This document shows, in pieces, positions 1 through 8,357 of a stretch of 64,000 nucleotides of DNA. The DNA lies in contig CAMHJX010000004.1 of assembly GCA_946185535.1 (NCBI GenBank), forward strand, positions 62,001 through 126,000, read 5' to 3'. The notes beneath the pieces were generated by a model. It ran no database searches. It worked only from the letters and a program-made list of their open reading frames with translations, and was not told the origin of the DNA. How positions within the stretch are numbered: position 1 is the first letter of the stretch; each line of letters starts with the position of its first letter. This DNA comes from an uncultured Bacteroidales bacterium (lineage in GTDB: Bacteria > Bacteroidota > Bacteroidia > Bacteroidales > F082). The position numbers were made by a program, and so were the translations under genes.

Positions 1-1161
1 GCCTATGATATGGTGCATTATGGTTACGAACTGAGCGAGAAACTCGGTACGCCAGTGCTTTACCGCATCCCAACCCGTCTGGCTCACAGCCGTGCTGGCG
101 TGGTGCGTAAGCCCGTTCGTCCGCAAAACGAACTCACCGAGCCCGCCGATGCCAAGTCGTTCGTGCTGCTGCCCGCCAATGCCAAGCGTCTCTATCGCGA
201 CTTGATTGACAAGCAGCCTGCATTCGAAGAGGCTTCGGCCACTTCGGGCTTCAACAAGTATTTCGATGGCCCCAAGAAGAACATCGGTATTATCACCACA
301 GGTATTGCCTATAACTACCTGATGGAGAACTTCCCCGATGGACAATGCCCCTATCCCGTCGTCAAGGTGACACAGTATCCTTTACCTTACGATATGATCA
401 ACAAGCTCTATGACGAGTGCGATGAAATCCTCGTCCTCGAAGACGGTCAACCGTTTGTCGAAGAGCACATCAAGGGTTTCCTCGGCAAGGGTAAGAATGT
501 CATGGGTCGTTTGGATGAGACCATCCGCCGCGATGGTGAACTGAACGCTGAAAAGGTGGCCAAGGCTCTTGGCATGGATGTGCCTGTAATGTATAAGGTG
601 CCAGAAGTGGTCACCAACCGTCCGCCTGCGCTCTGTCAGGGTTGTCCGCACGTCGACAGCTACAATGCCTTGAACGCCGTGATGGCCAACCATAAGGGTG
701 GCAAGGTGTTTGGCGACATCGGCTGCTACACCTTGGGCTTCAACATGGGTGCCATCAATACCACTGTGTGCATGGGTGCTTCCATCACCATGGCCAAGGG
801 CGCCAGCGAGGTGGGCATCTTCCCGAGCGTTGCTGTCATTGGCGACGGTACCTTCGGTCACAGCGGCCTGACGGGTCTTATGGACTGCGTCAACGAGAAG
901 GCCAACGTCGTGGTCATGATCCTCGACAACGATATCACCGCCATGACGGGTGGTCAGCCTTCATCGGCACACAACAAGATCCGCCGTATCTGCGAAGGCC
1001 TTGGCGTTGAGCCCGAACACATCCGCGACATCGTCCCGTTGCCCAAGAACCACGAAGAGAATGTCAAGATCATTGAAGAAGAGGTCAACTACAATGGCGT
1101 GTCGGTCATCATCCCGCACCGCACCTGCATCGTCGAACTGAAGAAACACATGAAAAAATAA
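1..1161 (+). CDS. iorA: Indolepyruvate:ferredoxin oxidoreductase, alpha subunit (5' end outside window)
   Basis: The reading frame is open from base 1, so the N-terminal pyrimidine-binding domain starts outside the window; 386 codons plus stop are visible. IorA with IorB oxidatively decarboxylates aryl pyruvates from aromatic amino acids to aryl-CoA in the cytoplasm, reducing ferredoxin. The visible part has the CQGCPH pair after the transketolase-like middle domain and a thiamine diphosphate site: GDIGCYTLG near 713, GDGTFGHSGL near 842 and LDNDITAMTGG near 922. The protein stops soon after the TPP domain (IIPHRTCIVELKKHMKK) and lacks the two-cluster ferredoxin tail seen in the classical archaeal enzyme. 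iorB follows about 110 bases downstream on the same strand, which supports the identification. Confidence 0.93.
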   Translation, partial: AYDMVHYGYELSEKLGTPVLYRIPTRLAHSRAGVVRKPVRPQNELTEPADAKSFVLLPANAKRLYRDLIDKQPAFEEASATSGFNKYFDGPKKNIGIITTGIAYNYLMENFPDGQCPYPVVKVTQYPLPYDMINKLYDECDEILVLEDGQPFVEEHIKGFLGKGKNVMGRLDETIRRDGELNAEKVAKALGMDVPVMYKVPEVVTNRPPALCQGCPHVDSYNALNAVMANHKGGKVFGDIGCYTLGFNMGAINTTVCMGASITMAKGASEVGIFPSVAVIGDGTFGHSGLTGLMDCVNEKANVVVMILDNDITAMTGGQPSSAHNKIRRICEGLGVEPEHIRDIVPLPKNHEENVKIIEEEVNYNGVSVIIPHRTCIVELKKHMKK

Positions 1162-1270
1162 GCTATCAGCCATCAGCAGTCAGCTATCAGCTTGGATTTG
1201 ACCTGGCTGAAAGCTGATTGCTGAGAGCTGAAAGCCAATCTTGAAATTAGAAATCTTAAATCTTGAAATT
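1162..1270 (+). repeat. Low-complexity spacer of CAGCT(A/T)TCAGC and TTGAAAT units
   Basis: The iorA-iorB spacer is made of two simple-sequence blocks. Bases 1162-1235 repeat AGCTATCAGC-like units, then the near-complement GCTGAAAGCTGATTGCTGA, so the block can fold back on itself. Bases 1236-1270 repeat TTGAAAT/TAAATCT units and end directly at the iorB start codon. Similar AT-rich blocks precede fabF and acpP in this window. Confidence 0.7.
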
Positions 1271-1840
1271 ATGAAAAAAGATATAGTATTATGCGGCGTG
1301 GGCGGCGATGGCATCGTTTCGGTGGCCAAGATTATCTCTGACGCTGCTCTCAATATGGGCATGAACCTGAAACAGTCCGAGATACACGGCATGTCGCAGC
1401 GCGGTGGCTCGGTGTTCTCGCACCTCCGCATCTCCGACAACGAGATTTATGCCGACGTCATTCCCGAGGGTCAGGCCGACATCATCCTCTCATCAGAGCC
1501 TATGGAAGCCTTGCGTTATCTGCCTTGGCTGAGCAAGGAAGGCTGGGTCATCACCAACAACGACCCGTTCATCAACATCAGCAACTATCCCGATATGGAG
1601 AAGATCAACGCTGAGTTGGGTAAGCTTGAGCATGTCGTTTCCTTCAACGCCAACGAGATTGCCAAGCAGCTGAAGGCCCGTTCCAACATGGTGTTGTTGG
1701 GTGCCACGGTGCCTTATCTCGGCATCTCCATGGAGAAGGTGGAAGAAGCCATTGCCCATATCTTCGGCAAGAAAGGCCAGGAGGTCGTTGACCTCAACAT
1801 CCAGGCTGTGCGTGCTGGTTACGCTCAGGCCACGAAATAA
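1271..1840 (+). CDS. iorB: Indolepyruvate:ferredoxin oxidoreductase, beta subunit
   Basis: This 189-residue protein is the gamma-domain subunit that pairs with IorA in aryl-pyruvate oxidation. It opens with the Rossmann-like VLCGVGGDGIVSVAKII and carries the family signature SEIHGMSQRGGSVFSHLRI around residues 36-55. The start at 1271 (MKKDIV) is preferred over an in-frame ATG 30 bases upstream, because the upstream codons lie in the simple repeat and the family begins with this MKKDIVLCGVGG pattern. It is in an operon with iorA and is followed by a palindrome and a strong hairpin terminator. Confidence 0.95.
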   Translation: MKKDIVLCGVGGDGIVSVAKIISDAALNMGMNLKQSEIHGMSQRGGSVFSHLRISDNEIYADVIPEGQADIILSSEPMEALRYLPWLSKEGWVITNNDPFINISNYPDMEKINAELGKLEHVVSFNANEIAKQLKARSNMVLLGATVPYLGISMEKVEEAIAHIFGKKGQEVVDLNIQAVRAGYAQATK

Positions 1841-1845
1841 TCTGT

Positions 1846-1870
1846 TGTAGAGACGCAATGCTTGCGTCTC
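1846..1870. repeat. GAGACGCAA palindromic repeat, copy 1
   Basis: Perfect 9-bp arms GAGACGCAA (1850-1858) and TTGCGTCTC (1862-1870) with a 3-base loop, preceded by GTA. Related elements lie at 14075-14107 and 59820-59847, all in spacers. Confidence 0.75.
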
Positions 1871-1878
1871 CAAAAAAG

Positions 1879-1915
1879 AAAAATGCCCGATTGGTTTTCC
1901 AGTCGGGCATTTTAT
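1879..1915. terminator. Bidirectional terminator between iorB and cstA
   Basis: A stem of about 15 bp (AAAATGCCCGATTGG against CCAGTCGGGCATTTT, one G-T pair) with a short T-rich loop. A-rich and T-rich flanks allow it to end both iorB (+) and cstA (-) transcripts. Confidence 0.9.
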
Positions 1916-1969
1916 TATTGGGATTGCCTTCGGCAAGAAATCGAAGGAAATGATATAAAACCAGATTTT

Positions 1970-3436
1970 CTAGGATTTCTTTGTGAAGCAATTCTTTTGT
2001 TTTTTTAAGAAGAGGATAAAGAGAATCAATCCCAGCACGGTAATAGCTGCGCCGATGCCGTATCCGACAGGGCGGGGTAGGATGGAACCAAGTCCGCCGT
2101 CGGCTGCCTTGGCCACGAAGAGAAAACATCCCGTCACCATGGTCATGAAGAGGGCAGGGATAAGGGTGATGAGATACCACATCTTCCCTTTGTTCTTGGC
2201 CAAGTAGACTGAGATAGCCCAAAGTGTCACCGTTGCCAGCACTTGGTTGGCCCAGGCAAAGTAACGCCAGATGACCTGGAAGCCTTTGGCATCGGATATG
2301 CTGTAGACCAAGATGGCGGCAGTGACAACAAACATCGGGACAGCCACAATCAGACGGTTCTTGATGGGTTTTTGGTCGTAGTGCATGAAATCAGCGATGA
2401 TGAGTCGTGCCGAACGCAGGGCGGTGTCGCCTGAAGTGACAGCAGCACTGATGACTCCAAGGATGGTGATGGTTGCAATAACAGGCGTGAACCAAGTATT
2501 GGCAATGATGCCCACAATAGCGGCTCCACTCTTACCTGTAACATCAACTACGCTGTCGGGACCAAAGAAATAGGCCGCGGCAGCAGCCCAAATCAAAGCC
2601 ACAACGCCTTCGGTAATCATGGCACCGTAGAAGATGGGGCGACCTTGTTTTTCATTGACCATGCAACGTGCCATCAACGGCGACTGTGTGGCATGGAAGC
2701 CGGAGATGGCTCCACAAGCGATGCTGATGAACATCATCGGGAAGATGGGGTTGTTGGCCGCATCAGGATGACGGTTTTGCATGCCGCTCCACAGCTCAGG
2801 GATTTCAGGCTTATAAATGAGGAAGGCCACAAAGATGGCCACAGCCATGCCCAACAGCAGGATGCCGAAGATGGGGTAGATCTTGCCGATGACCTTGTCG
2901 ATGGGTAACAAGGTGGCGATCAGATAATAAACCAAGATGATGATAATCCAGATGTAAGGATTCCAGCCTTGCGTGAAGTTGGCGTTCAGCAGCGTGGCAG
3001 GGGTGTTGACGAACACTACGCCGACCAAAATCATCAGGATGATGGTGAAGGCACGCATGATTTGTTTGGCGCCGTTGCCCAAGTAGGTGCCATGGATTTC
3101 AGGCAGGCTTGCCCCCTTGTCGCGCAACGAGATCATGCCAGCGAGGTAGTCGTGGACAGCACCGGCGAAGATGCTACCCAGCACAATCCACAAGAAGGAT
3201 GCCGTGCCGAACTGTGCGCCCATGATAGCACCGATGATGGGACCTACACCTGCGATGTTCAAGAACTGAATCAAAAAGATACGCCAGGGCTTCATCGGCA
3301 CGTAGTCGACGCCATCGGCCATAGTGATGGCAGGTGTGGGGCGTTGTGGGTTGATGCCGAAGACCTTCTCGACGAGCTTTCCGTATACAAAATAGCCGAG
3401 AATGAGGACGGCCAAAGCGATAAAGAAAGTAATCAT
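1970..3436 (-). CDS. cstA: Carbon starvation protein CstA family peptide/pyruvate transporter
   Basis: A 488-residue polytopic inner membrane protein of the CstA family, which imports peptides or pyruvate. Family features visible are the N-terminal helix and YGKLVEKVFG, then VDYVPMKPWRIFLIQFLNIAGVGPI, the GAVHDYLAGMISLRDKG segment and ACGAISGFHATQSP in the middle. The length fits the short Bacteroidota form rather than the roughly 700-residue E. coli protein. The start at 3436 (MITFFIALAV) is chosen because the upstream in-frame extension has no hydrophobic logic and runs through the promoter box at 3459-3466. It is a single-gene unit converging on iorB across a shared terminator. Confidence 0.93.
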   Translation of the reverse strand: MITFFIALAVLILGYFVYGKLVEKVFGINPQRPTPAITMADGVDYVPMKPWRIFLIQFLNIAGVGPIIGAIMGAQFGTASFLWIVLGSIFAGAVHDYLAGMISLRDKGASLPEIHGTYLGNGAKQIMRAFTIILMILVGVVFVNTPATLLNANFTQGWNPYIWIIIILVYYLIATLLPIDKVIGKIYPIFGILLLGMAVAIFVAFLIYKPEIPELWSGMQNRHPDAANNPIFPMMFISIACGAISGFHATQSPLMARCMVNEKQGRPIFYGAMITEGVVALIWAAAAAYFFGPDSVVDVTGKSGAAIVGIIANTWFTPVIATITILGVISAAVTSGDTALRSARLIIADFMHYDQKPIKNRLIVAVPMFVVTAAILVYSISDAKGFQVIWRYFAWANQVLATVTLWAISVYLAKNKGKMWYLITLIPALFMTMVTGCFLFVAKAADGGLGSILPRPVGYGIGAAITVLGLILFILFLKKQKNCFTKKS

Positions 3437-3458
3437 AATACATGTTTTTATATGACTG

Positions 3459-3466
3459 CAAAAATA
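3459..3466 (-). promoter_or_regulatory. Promoter -7 box for cstA
   Basis: On the minus strand this reads TATTTTTG, matching the Bacteroidota TAnnTTTG box, 22 bases upstream of the chosen cstA start. No clear -33 TTTG is seen. Confidence 0.55.
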
Positions 3467-3500
3467 CGTTTTTTGAAATACATATTGTAAAGTCACCACA

Positions 3501-3537
3501 AAAAAACAAAAGCGGCCTGAAAGATTTCAAGCCGCTT
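3501..3537 (-). terminator. Terminator after PepSY-like gene
   Basis: Arms AAGCGGCCTGAAA (3510-3522) and TTTCAAGCCGCTT (3525-3537) pair over 13 positions with one mismatch. On the minus strand the stem is followed by a run of T, as expected for the end of the 3958-3560 transcript. Confidence 0.85.
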
Positions 3538-3559
3538 GATGGTTGGTTTGGGAATAACC

Positions 3560-3958
3560 TTAGTCGTCGAATTCGAGGACACGGAATTTCTTGTCAAACT
3601 TGATTTCCAGTCTGTTGCTCAACTCGATTTCCCAATCTCTGCGATCTTTGTCAATTTTGATGATATCTTCATCGGGGAAGCTGGCTTTCACATAGTTGGC
3701 GATTTCAACAGGAATAAGTGCGTTGGGCACGCTGGTATAAACATTAGAGTGCTTGCAGTCGATGTGTTTCCACTCGCCTTTGCGAGTAAACTCGATTTCC
3801 GTGCCGTCGCTCAACCTGACCTCATATTCGCCTTCATCGCGTTGGGAGAAAAGGATGGTGGTTTCGGGGAAATAGGTCTTCACAAATTGTTGAATGGCTG
3901 GAGTCGGGTCTTTGGCAAGCATGGCCAAAAACAAGGTGATGATGGTTAAAGTTTTCAT
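3560..3958 (-). CDS. Exported PepSY-like (BLIP-like fold) domain protein
   Basis: A 132-residue small protein with a short hydrophobic N-terminus (MKTLTIITLFLAMLA), probably a signal peptide. The rest shows two repeats of the PepSY-like pattern: 'AIQQFVKTYFPET...EGEYEVRLSDGTEIEFTRKGEWKHID' and 'EIANYVKASFPDEDIIKIDKDRRDWEIELSNRLEIKFDKKFRVLEFDD'. Such proteins are common, small and periplasmic in Bacteroidota; their ligand is unknown. It starts about 33 bases downstream of the prfB stop on the same strand, with no clear promoter of its own, so it may be co-transcribed with prfB. The assignment rests on the repeat pattern. Confidence 0.75.
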   Translation of the reverse strand: MKTLTIITLFLAMLAKDPTPAIQQFVKTYFPETTILFSQRDEGEYEVRLSDGTEIEFTRKGEWKHIDCKHSNVYTSVPNALIPVEIANYVKASFPDEDIIKIDKDRRDWEIELSNRLEIKFDKKFRVLEFDD

Positions 3959-3991
3959 TGTTTTGTTTGTTTTTGTAGATATTGCTTTAAG

Positions 3992-5108
3992 TTATTCTTT
4001 CTTCCCTCCGAACTCCATGAGGTACGCCTTAAGGAACGCATCAATATTTCCATCCATAACGCTTTGAACATCAGAGGTCTGGTAGTTGGTGCGGTGGTCT
4101 TTCACGCGGCGGTCGTCGAACACGTAGCTGCGGATTTGTGAGCCCCACTCGATTTTCAGCTTGCCTGCCTCAATCTTGTTCTGCTCCTCCATGCGGTGGC
4201 GCATCTCGCGGTCGTAGAGTTGCGACTTTAAGAGGCGCAAGGCGTTCTCGCGGTTCTTGGGTTGGTCGCGGGTCTCGGTGTTCTCGATGAGGATTTCCTC
4301 TTCCTCCCCCGTGTAGGGGTCCTTGTATTGGTAACGCAGGCGCACGCCCGATTCCACCTTGTTCACGTTCTGTCCACCTGCGCCGCCACTGCGGAAGGTG
4401 TCCCACGACAGGCGCGACTGCTCGACCACGATTTCAATCGTGTCGTCGACCAACGGCGTGACGAACACCGAGGCGAACGATGTCATACGCTTGCCTTGGG
4501 CGTTGTATGGGCTGACGCGCACCAAGCGATGTACGCCGTTTTCGCCTTTCAGGTAGCCGTAGGCATAGTCGCCCTCAATTTTCATCGTCACCTGCTTGAT
4601 GCCAGCGTCATCGGCTTCCAAGAGGTTCGAGATGGTGAGTTTGTATTTGTGGTTTTCGGCGTAGCGCATATACATTCGCATGAGCATCTGCGCCCAGTCT
4701 TGGGCTTCGGTGCCGCCCGCACCCGCGTTGATTTTCAGCACGGCGCTCATCGGGTCGGCTTCCTCTTGCAGCATGTTCTTGAACTCCAAATCCTCGATGA
4801 TTCTCAGCGTGGCGTTGTACTGCTCGTCCACTTCCTCTTCGGTGGCCTCGCCTTCCTTGGCGAAGTCGAAGAGCACGGTAAGGTCGTTGCCGGCGTCTTC
4901 GGCTTCCTTGTAGCCGTTGAGCCAGCCCTTCACCTCACGCACCTTCTTCATGGTGGCTTCGGCGGCCTTCGGGTCGGCCCAAAACTGCGGGTCTTGCGTC
5001 TTTTCGTCTAATTCTTGTGCTTCGATGGTACGTCTTTCGACGTCAAAGATACCTCCTCAAGGCATCAATCCTCTTACATACGTCTTTAAGTTGGTCTTGG
5101 GTAATCAT
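3992..5108 (-). CDS. prfB: Peptide chain release factor 2, with programmed +1 frameshift
   Basis: RF2 ends translation at UGA and UAA codons. The gene is split into two frames. Frame 0 runs from ATG at 5108 for 21 codons (MITQDQLKD...RRYL) to an in-frame TGA at 5045-5043. The slip site reads CTT TGA C, preceded by AGGAGG, the classic autoregulatory RF2 arrangement. After a +1 shift the frame continues with DVERRTIEAQELDEK to the stop at 3992, giving 371 residues, normal for RF2. The catalytic GGQ lies in SGGAGGQNVNKVESG. The stop-codon recognition tripeptide, SPF in E. coli, is SPY here (LVRVSPYNAQGKR). The internal AGGAGG is notable in a genome whose starts otherwise lack Shine-Dalgarno sequences. 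Confidence 0.96.
5041..5062 (-). promoter_or_regulatory. prfB recoding site (SD-like stimulator plus CTT-TGA-C slip)
   Basis: Minus strand reads GAGGAGGTATCTTTGACG. The AGGAGG sits three bases before the CTT TGA slip codons, so low RF2 favours the +1 shift into the full-length frame. Confidence 0.93.
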
Positions 5109-5131
5109 ATTAAATAAGGTATTTCGGGCTG

Positions 5132-5139
5132 CAAAGGTA
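5132..5139 (-). promoter_or_regulatory. Promoter -7 box for prfB
   Basis: Minus strand TACCTTTG, 24 bases upstream of the frame-0 ATG at 5108. It diverges from the + strand box at 5201. Confidence 0.6.
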
Positions 5140-5200
5140 GGGAAAAATGAGATTTCAGCAGAAAAAAGTTGTAAGATGGTGCTGTTTCATGAAAAAACAC

Positions 5201-5241
5201 TATCTTTGCAATCGTCATTAATTTAATGACGGTTAAATTAA
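5201..5241 (+). promoter_or_regulatory. Promoter box and inverted repeat upstream of ATPase gene
   Basis: TATCTTTG at 5201-5208 matches the -7 consensus. Immediately downstream is a perfect inverted repeat, TTAATTTAA (5218-5226), 6-base spacer, TTAAATTAA (5233-5241). The repeat overlaps the expected transcript start and leader, a good place for a repressor site. Confidence 0.55.
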
Positions 5242-5268
5242 CAACGATTAAATAAATTGATGTAGCGT

Positions 5269-6579
5269 ATGAAATTCTACGATAGGAATGCTGAATTACA
5301 GATACTTGAAAAGAATTGGCAACAGTCAGCCAGCCACTCTATGATGACCACGCTCATTGGAAGACGACGCATTGGTAAGACCGCTCTACTACTGAAAAGT
5401 GCGGAAAACAAAGCCTGCCTGTACCTGTATGTCTCGAAAGACAACGAACAGGTGCTTTGCCGAAAGTTCCAGCAGCAGGCGCAAAAAGTGCTCGACTTGC
5501 AATTGTATGGGCAAGTGGAAAACTTCGGCAATCTTTTCAATGAATTGATGAAATACGGTGAAAACCACCATTATACGCTCATCATTGACGAATTTCAGAA
5601 CTTGTTGGGTATCAACGCTGCCATCCCAAGCGAGATACAAGACATTTGGGATCGGAACAAAGACAAAACACAGGTCAACCTTGTTCTTTGCGGCTCCATT
5701 TATTCGATGATGAAACGCATTTTCGACCACAGCGACCAACCGCTTTATGGTCGCCGCGACTCGCATATTCGCCTGTTGCCGTTCAGTATCGAGACACTGA
5801 AGAACATTTTGGCCGACCACAACCCCGATTACAATCCCGATGATTTGCTCTGTCTCTACATGCTCACGGGCGGCGTGGCCAAATATGTCGCCTTGCTGAT
5901 GGACGCTCGTGCCACGACCAAGCAAAAAATGCTCAACTTCGCCTTGTCGCCCGATTCGCCCTTCCTGACCGAAGGCACCGAGCTGCTGATTTCGGAGTTT
6001 GGCCGCGACTATGGCACTTATTTCTCCATCCTTCAACTCATCGCCAGTGGCATGACCACACAAAACGAGATTGACAGCGTCATCGGGAAAAATACGGGAG
6101 CTTACCTGAACAATATGCATGAGGATTATCTCTTCATCAGCAAGAACACGCCTTTGTTGAGCAAGCCGGGTGTGAGGAACATCCGCTGGCAGATTGACGA
6201 CTGCTTCCTGCGCTTCTGGTTTCGCTTCGTCTATCCCTATCAAGGCTTGATTGAAAGCAACCAACTCGGCTTGCTAAAACAATATGTGACAGACAATTAT
6301 GCGCAATTCACAGGGCGCACTTTGGAGCGATATTTCCAAGAGAAGGCGATGCAAGGCGGCAAATTCACGAAGGTGGGCAACTGGTGGGACCGCAAAGGCA
6401 AGAACGAAATCGACATGGTGGCTTTGAACGAATTTGACAAGACTTGTCTCGTGGCCGAAATCAAGCGCAACAAGGACAGAATCAGCATGAAAGACTTGCA
6501 AGAAAAAGCGGGAGTCTTGCCGTCGGAGTTTTCGGCCTATCAAATCCAAATGAAAGGACTATCGTTGGAAGATATGTGA
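5269..6579 (+). CDS. AAA-type ATPase with C-terminal DUF234 nuclease-like domain
   Basis: A 436-residue protein. The N-terminal STAND/archaeal-type ATPase domain has Walker A GRRRIGKT (residues 31-38) and Walker B LIIDEFQNLL (near 103). A winged-helix region follows. The C-terminal domain has a PD-(D/E)XK-like core: GNWWDRKGKNEIDMVAL then VAEIKRNKD (about residues 370-400), typical of DUF234. This family is widespread in archaea and Bacteroidota in multiple diverged copies; its role is unknown, and mobile or defence functions have been suggested. It stands alone, with its own promoter and a palindromic leader. The window holds a second, different ATPase at 61833 and a remnant at 12814. Confidence 0.85.
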   Translation: MKFYDRNAELQILEKNWQQSASHSMMTTLIGRRRIGKTALLLKSAENKACLYLYVSKDNEQVLCRKFQQQAQKVLDLQLYGQVENFGNLFNELMKYGENHHYTLIIDEFQNLLGINAAIPSEIQDIWDRNKDKTQVNLVLCGSIYSMMKRIFDHSDQPLYGRRDSHIRLLPFSIETLKNILADHNPDYNPDDLLCLYMLTGGVAKYVALLMDARATTKQKMLNFALSPDSPFLTEGTELLISEFGRDYGTYFSILQLIASGMTTQNEIDSVIGKNTGAYLNNMHEDYLFISKNTPLLSKPGVRNIRWQIDDCFLRFWFRFVYPYQGLIESNQLGLLKQYVTDNYAQFTGRTLERYFQEKAMQGGKFTKVGNWWDRKGKNEIDMVALNEFDKTCLVAEIKRNKDRISMKDLQEKAGVLPSEFSAYQIQMKGLSLEDM

Positions 6580-6610
6580 TTTTAGGTGAAGTGAAACGGA
6601 GTATTTTGTC

Positions 6611-6618
6611 TATTTTTG
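6611..6618 (+). promoter_or_regulatory. Possible -7 box before lipoprotein regulator
   Basis: TATTTTTG lies only 5 bases before the ATG at 6624. If used, the mRNA would be almost leaderless; it may instead be a chance match. Confidence 0.3.
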
Positions 6619-6623
6619 TCCCC

Positions 6624-8042
6624 ATGAAACGGTATCATTTGGTTTTGCTTTTCCTTATCGCAATGTTGGCAGCTTGCCATCCCACCTCCCGTGATGCACG
6701 GCAAACCGCCCACGATGCCTTGGAAAACGCTCGCATCCAGTTGGATTCGGGCAACAATGCGGAGGCATTGCAATTGTTCAAAGAGGCTGAGCGTTACGGT
6801 TTGATGGCAGACGATACGCTGACGGTGGCTCATGCACGGTTCAACATTGCGAGATGTTTGGGCTATTATGCCGACAAAGAAGCGGTCGTTTCGTTGCTGA
6901 AGTCTGCCGCAGAGGGCTTTGGCGAAGACTATGCCGACCGTGCCGATGCACTGAGAGAGTTGGGTGATTTCTATCAATTCCATAGGGCATACGATACTGC
7001 CGAGATGTATATGAACCAAGCGTTGGCATACGCCGAACAAAGCGGTTCGGTGGAAACAAAAAGCAATGTGTTTTCAGCGTTTTATGCGATGTATTTCAAT
7101 GCTGGGAAACACGAAAAGTCGGCTGAGTATCTCCGCCAATTTATGCAAGTCCGCCTCCCCAATATGATGGACGACAAATTATGGATGTTTTATTACAGCG
7201 GCATGGGTAACATCTTTTATGAGATGGGCAATTCGGATTCTACGGCTTATTATTATGGAAAGTTGGAGGAACTTGTCAACCAAGCCGAGTCAGATAAGGA
7301 TATTTGGTTTTATTTTTATACCCTTGCCCATCAAGCCAAAAGTCGCGGTGATTTTGAAAAGGCCTTCGATTATTACTGCCGCTACGATATCGGCAATAAT
7401 CATAGTAAGATAGAAGAGAAAAGGAACAACCTTATCGCGATGAGCCAGAAATATGATAAGGCGGTGATGCAGAACGAATTGAACGAGAAGATCATTCGGA
7501 AACAGCGTGTTATCATTCTTATTAGTGGGATAGCAGCATTGGTTTTGTTGGCCTTCTTAATCTCGCAAATCCGATTGGCTCGCAACCGCAAGCGGGAAGC
7601 CGAAATCAACGCCGAACTGTTCCACTTCAAGCAACATAGCCAAGCCTTGGCACAAAGGGATGCCGAACATGAGCAAATCCAGAAGGACTATGCCGACCGC
7701 CTTTCGGAGGCTTTGGACAAGGAGCAACAAACCATGATGCTGTTGGACATTTATCTGAACAACAGCAAGAAAGCCAATCTCCTCAATGACTTGGAACGTT
7801 CGGTTTTCGGCGACAAAGACCATTGGAAGGCCATGCTCGCTGTGGTTGAGGAGAAATACCCAAGCCTTTGGGAAACCCTCGGACAAAAGTGCCCCGACTT
7901 GGACGAGGACGAGAAGAAATCCTTCATTCTGTCGCATTTCAAGGTCTCGCGCCAGGAAGAGGCGGATTACCTTGGAACCACTGTCAATATGGTGGACAAA
8001 CTGCGGGGAAGAGTCAGGAAAAAGATGGCTGAACGCCAATAA
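6624..8042 (+). CDS. Membrane-anchored TPR lipoprotein with C-terminal HTH (putative one-component regulator)
   Basis: From the ATG at 6624 the product is 472 residues. It opens with a lipoprotein signal ending in the lipobox LAAC (Cys18). Residues about 25-280 are alpha-helical TPR-like repeats (for example DNAEALQLFKEAERYGL and YDTAEMYMNQALAYAEQSG). A single membrane helix (VIILISGIAALVLLAFLIS) lies near 295-315, followed by a coiled coil. The last 60 residues (SQEEADYL-like 'SRQEEADYLGTTVNMVDKLRGRVRKKMAERQ') resemble a helix-turn-helix of the LuxR/sigma region 4 type. This layout places the TPR part outside the inner membrane and the HTH inside, so direct signalling to DNA is inferred. The upstream in-frame extension to 6444 overlaps the ATPase gene and has no signal sequence. 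Confidence 0.75.
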   Translation: MKRYHLVLLFLIAMLAACHPTSRDARQTAHDALENARIQLDSGNNAEALQLFKEAERYGLMADDTLTVAHARFNIARCLGYYADKEAVVSLLKSAAEGFGEDYADRADALRELGDFYQFHRAYDTAEMYMNQALAYAEQSGSVETKSNVFSAFYAMYFNAGKHEKSAEYLRQFMQVRLPNMMDDKLWMFYYSGMGNIFYEMGNSDSTAYYYGKLEELVNQAESDKDIWFYFYTLAHQAKSRGDFEKAFDYYCRYDIGNNHSKIEEKRNNLIAMSQKYDKAVMQNELNEKIIRKQRVIILISGIAALVLLAFLISQIRLARNRKREAEINAELFHFKQHSQALAQRDAEHEQIQKDYADRLSEALDKEQQTMMLLDIYLNNSKKANLLNDLERSVFGDKDHWKAMLAVVEEKYPSLWETLGQKCPDLDEDEKKSFILSHFKVSRQEEADYLGTTVNMVDKLRGRVRKKMAERQ

Positions 8043-8357
8043 TTTTTGGACTTTCTCAACAAAAAGTTTGGAATGAATGAAATTACAACTTATTCATTCC
8101 TAAAACATTACAATTATTCAATCCCAAAAAAGTTTGGACTGGCCATTTAACCGCTTGACTAATGCGGTAGTTTTGCACTATGTCACAAATCGGCGTTTTC
8201 GTGCGTCTTATTTGACGCGAGACTGCGAGACGCGAGACTGCAGGACATGGGCTTGTCTCGAAGTCCCGTTGCTTCATTCTTCGCAATGACGGTCCCGTGT
8301 TCCGAAGTCAAAAGATATTGCAGATTAATTTTGAACACTTACTTAAAACAAATCACC
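8043..8357 (+). promoter_or_regulatory. Spacer with hairpin, promoter box and repeat upstream of GLPGLI genes
   Basis: This 315-base spacer holds no gene. It has a perfect 9-bp inverted repeat GGAATGAAT (8070-8078)/ATTCATTCC (8092-8100), two copies of AAAAAGTTTGGA (near 8061 and 8127), and a -7 box TAGTTTTG at 8168-8175. The last part, 8213-8310, is a copy of the GAGACT/AGTCCC repeat, with a fragment of the TTGCTTC-CGCAATGACG repeat inside it. Confidence 0.6.
8213..8310 (+). repeat. GAGACT/AGTCCC leader repeat, copy A
   Basis: The 5' arm has GCGAGACTGCGAGACGCGAG-type units; the 3' arm has TCTCGAAGTCCCG and GTCCCGTGTTCCGAAGTC. The arms are complementary in part. It ends 48 bases before the ATG at 8358. 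Copies B, C and D lie at 25209, 37516 and 58699 in the same orientation relative to the following gene. Confidence 0.8.

Noticed and set aside
3992..5108. prfB as a broken gene
   Set aside because: The in-frame TGA has the exact programmed-frameshift context (AGGAGG, CTT TGA C), so it is regulation and not damage.
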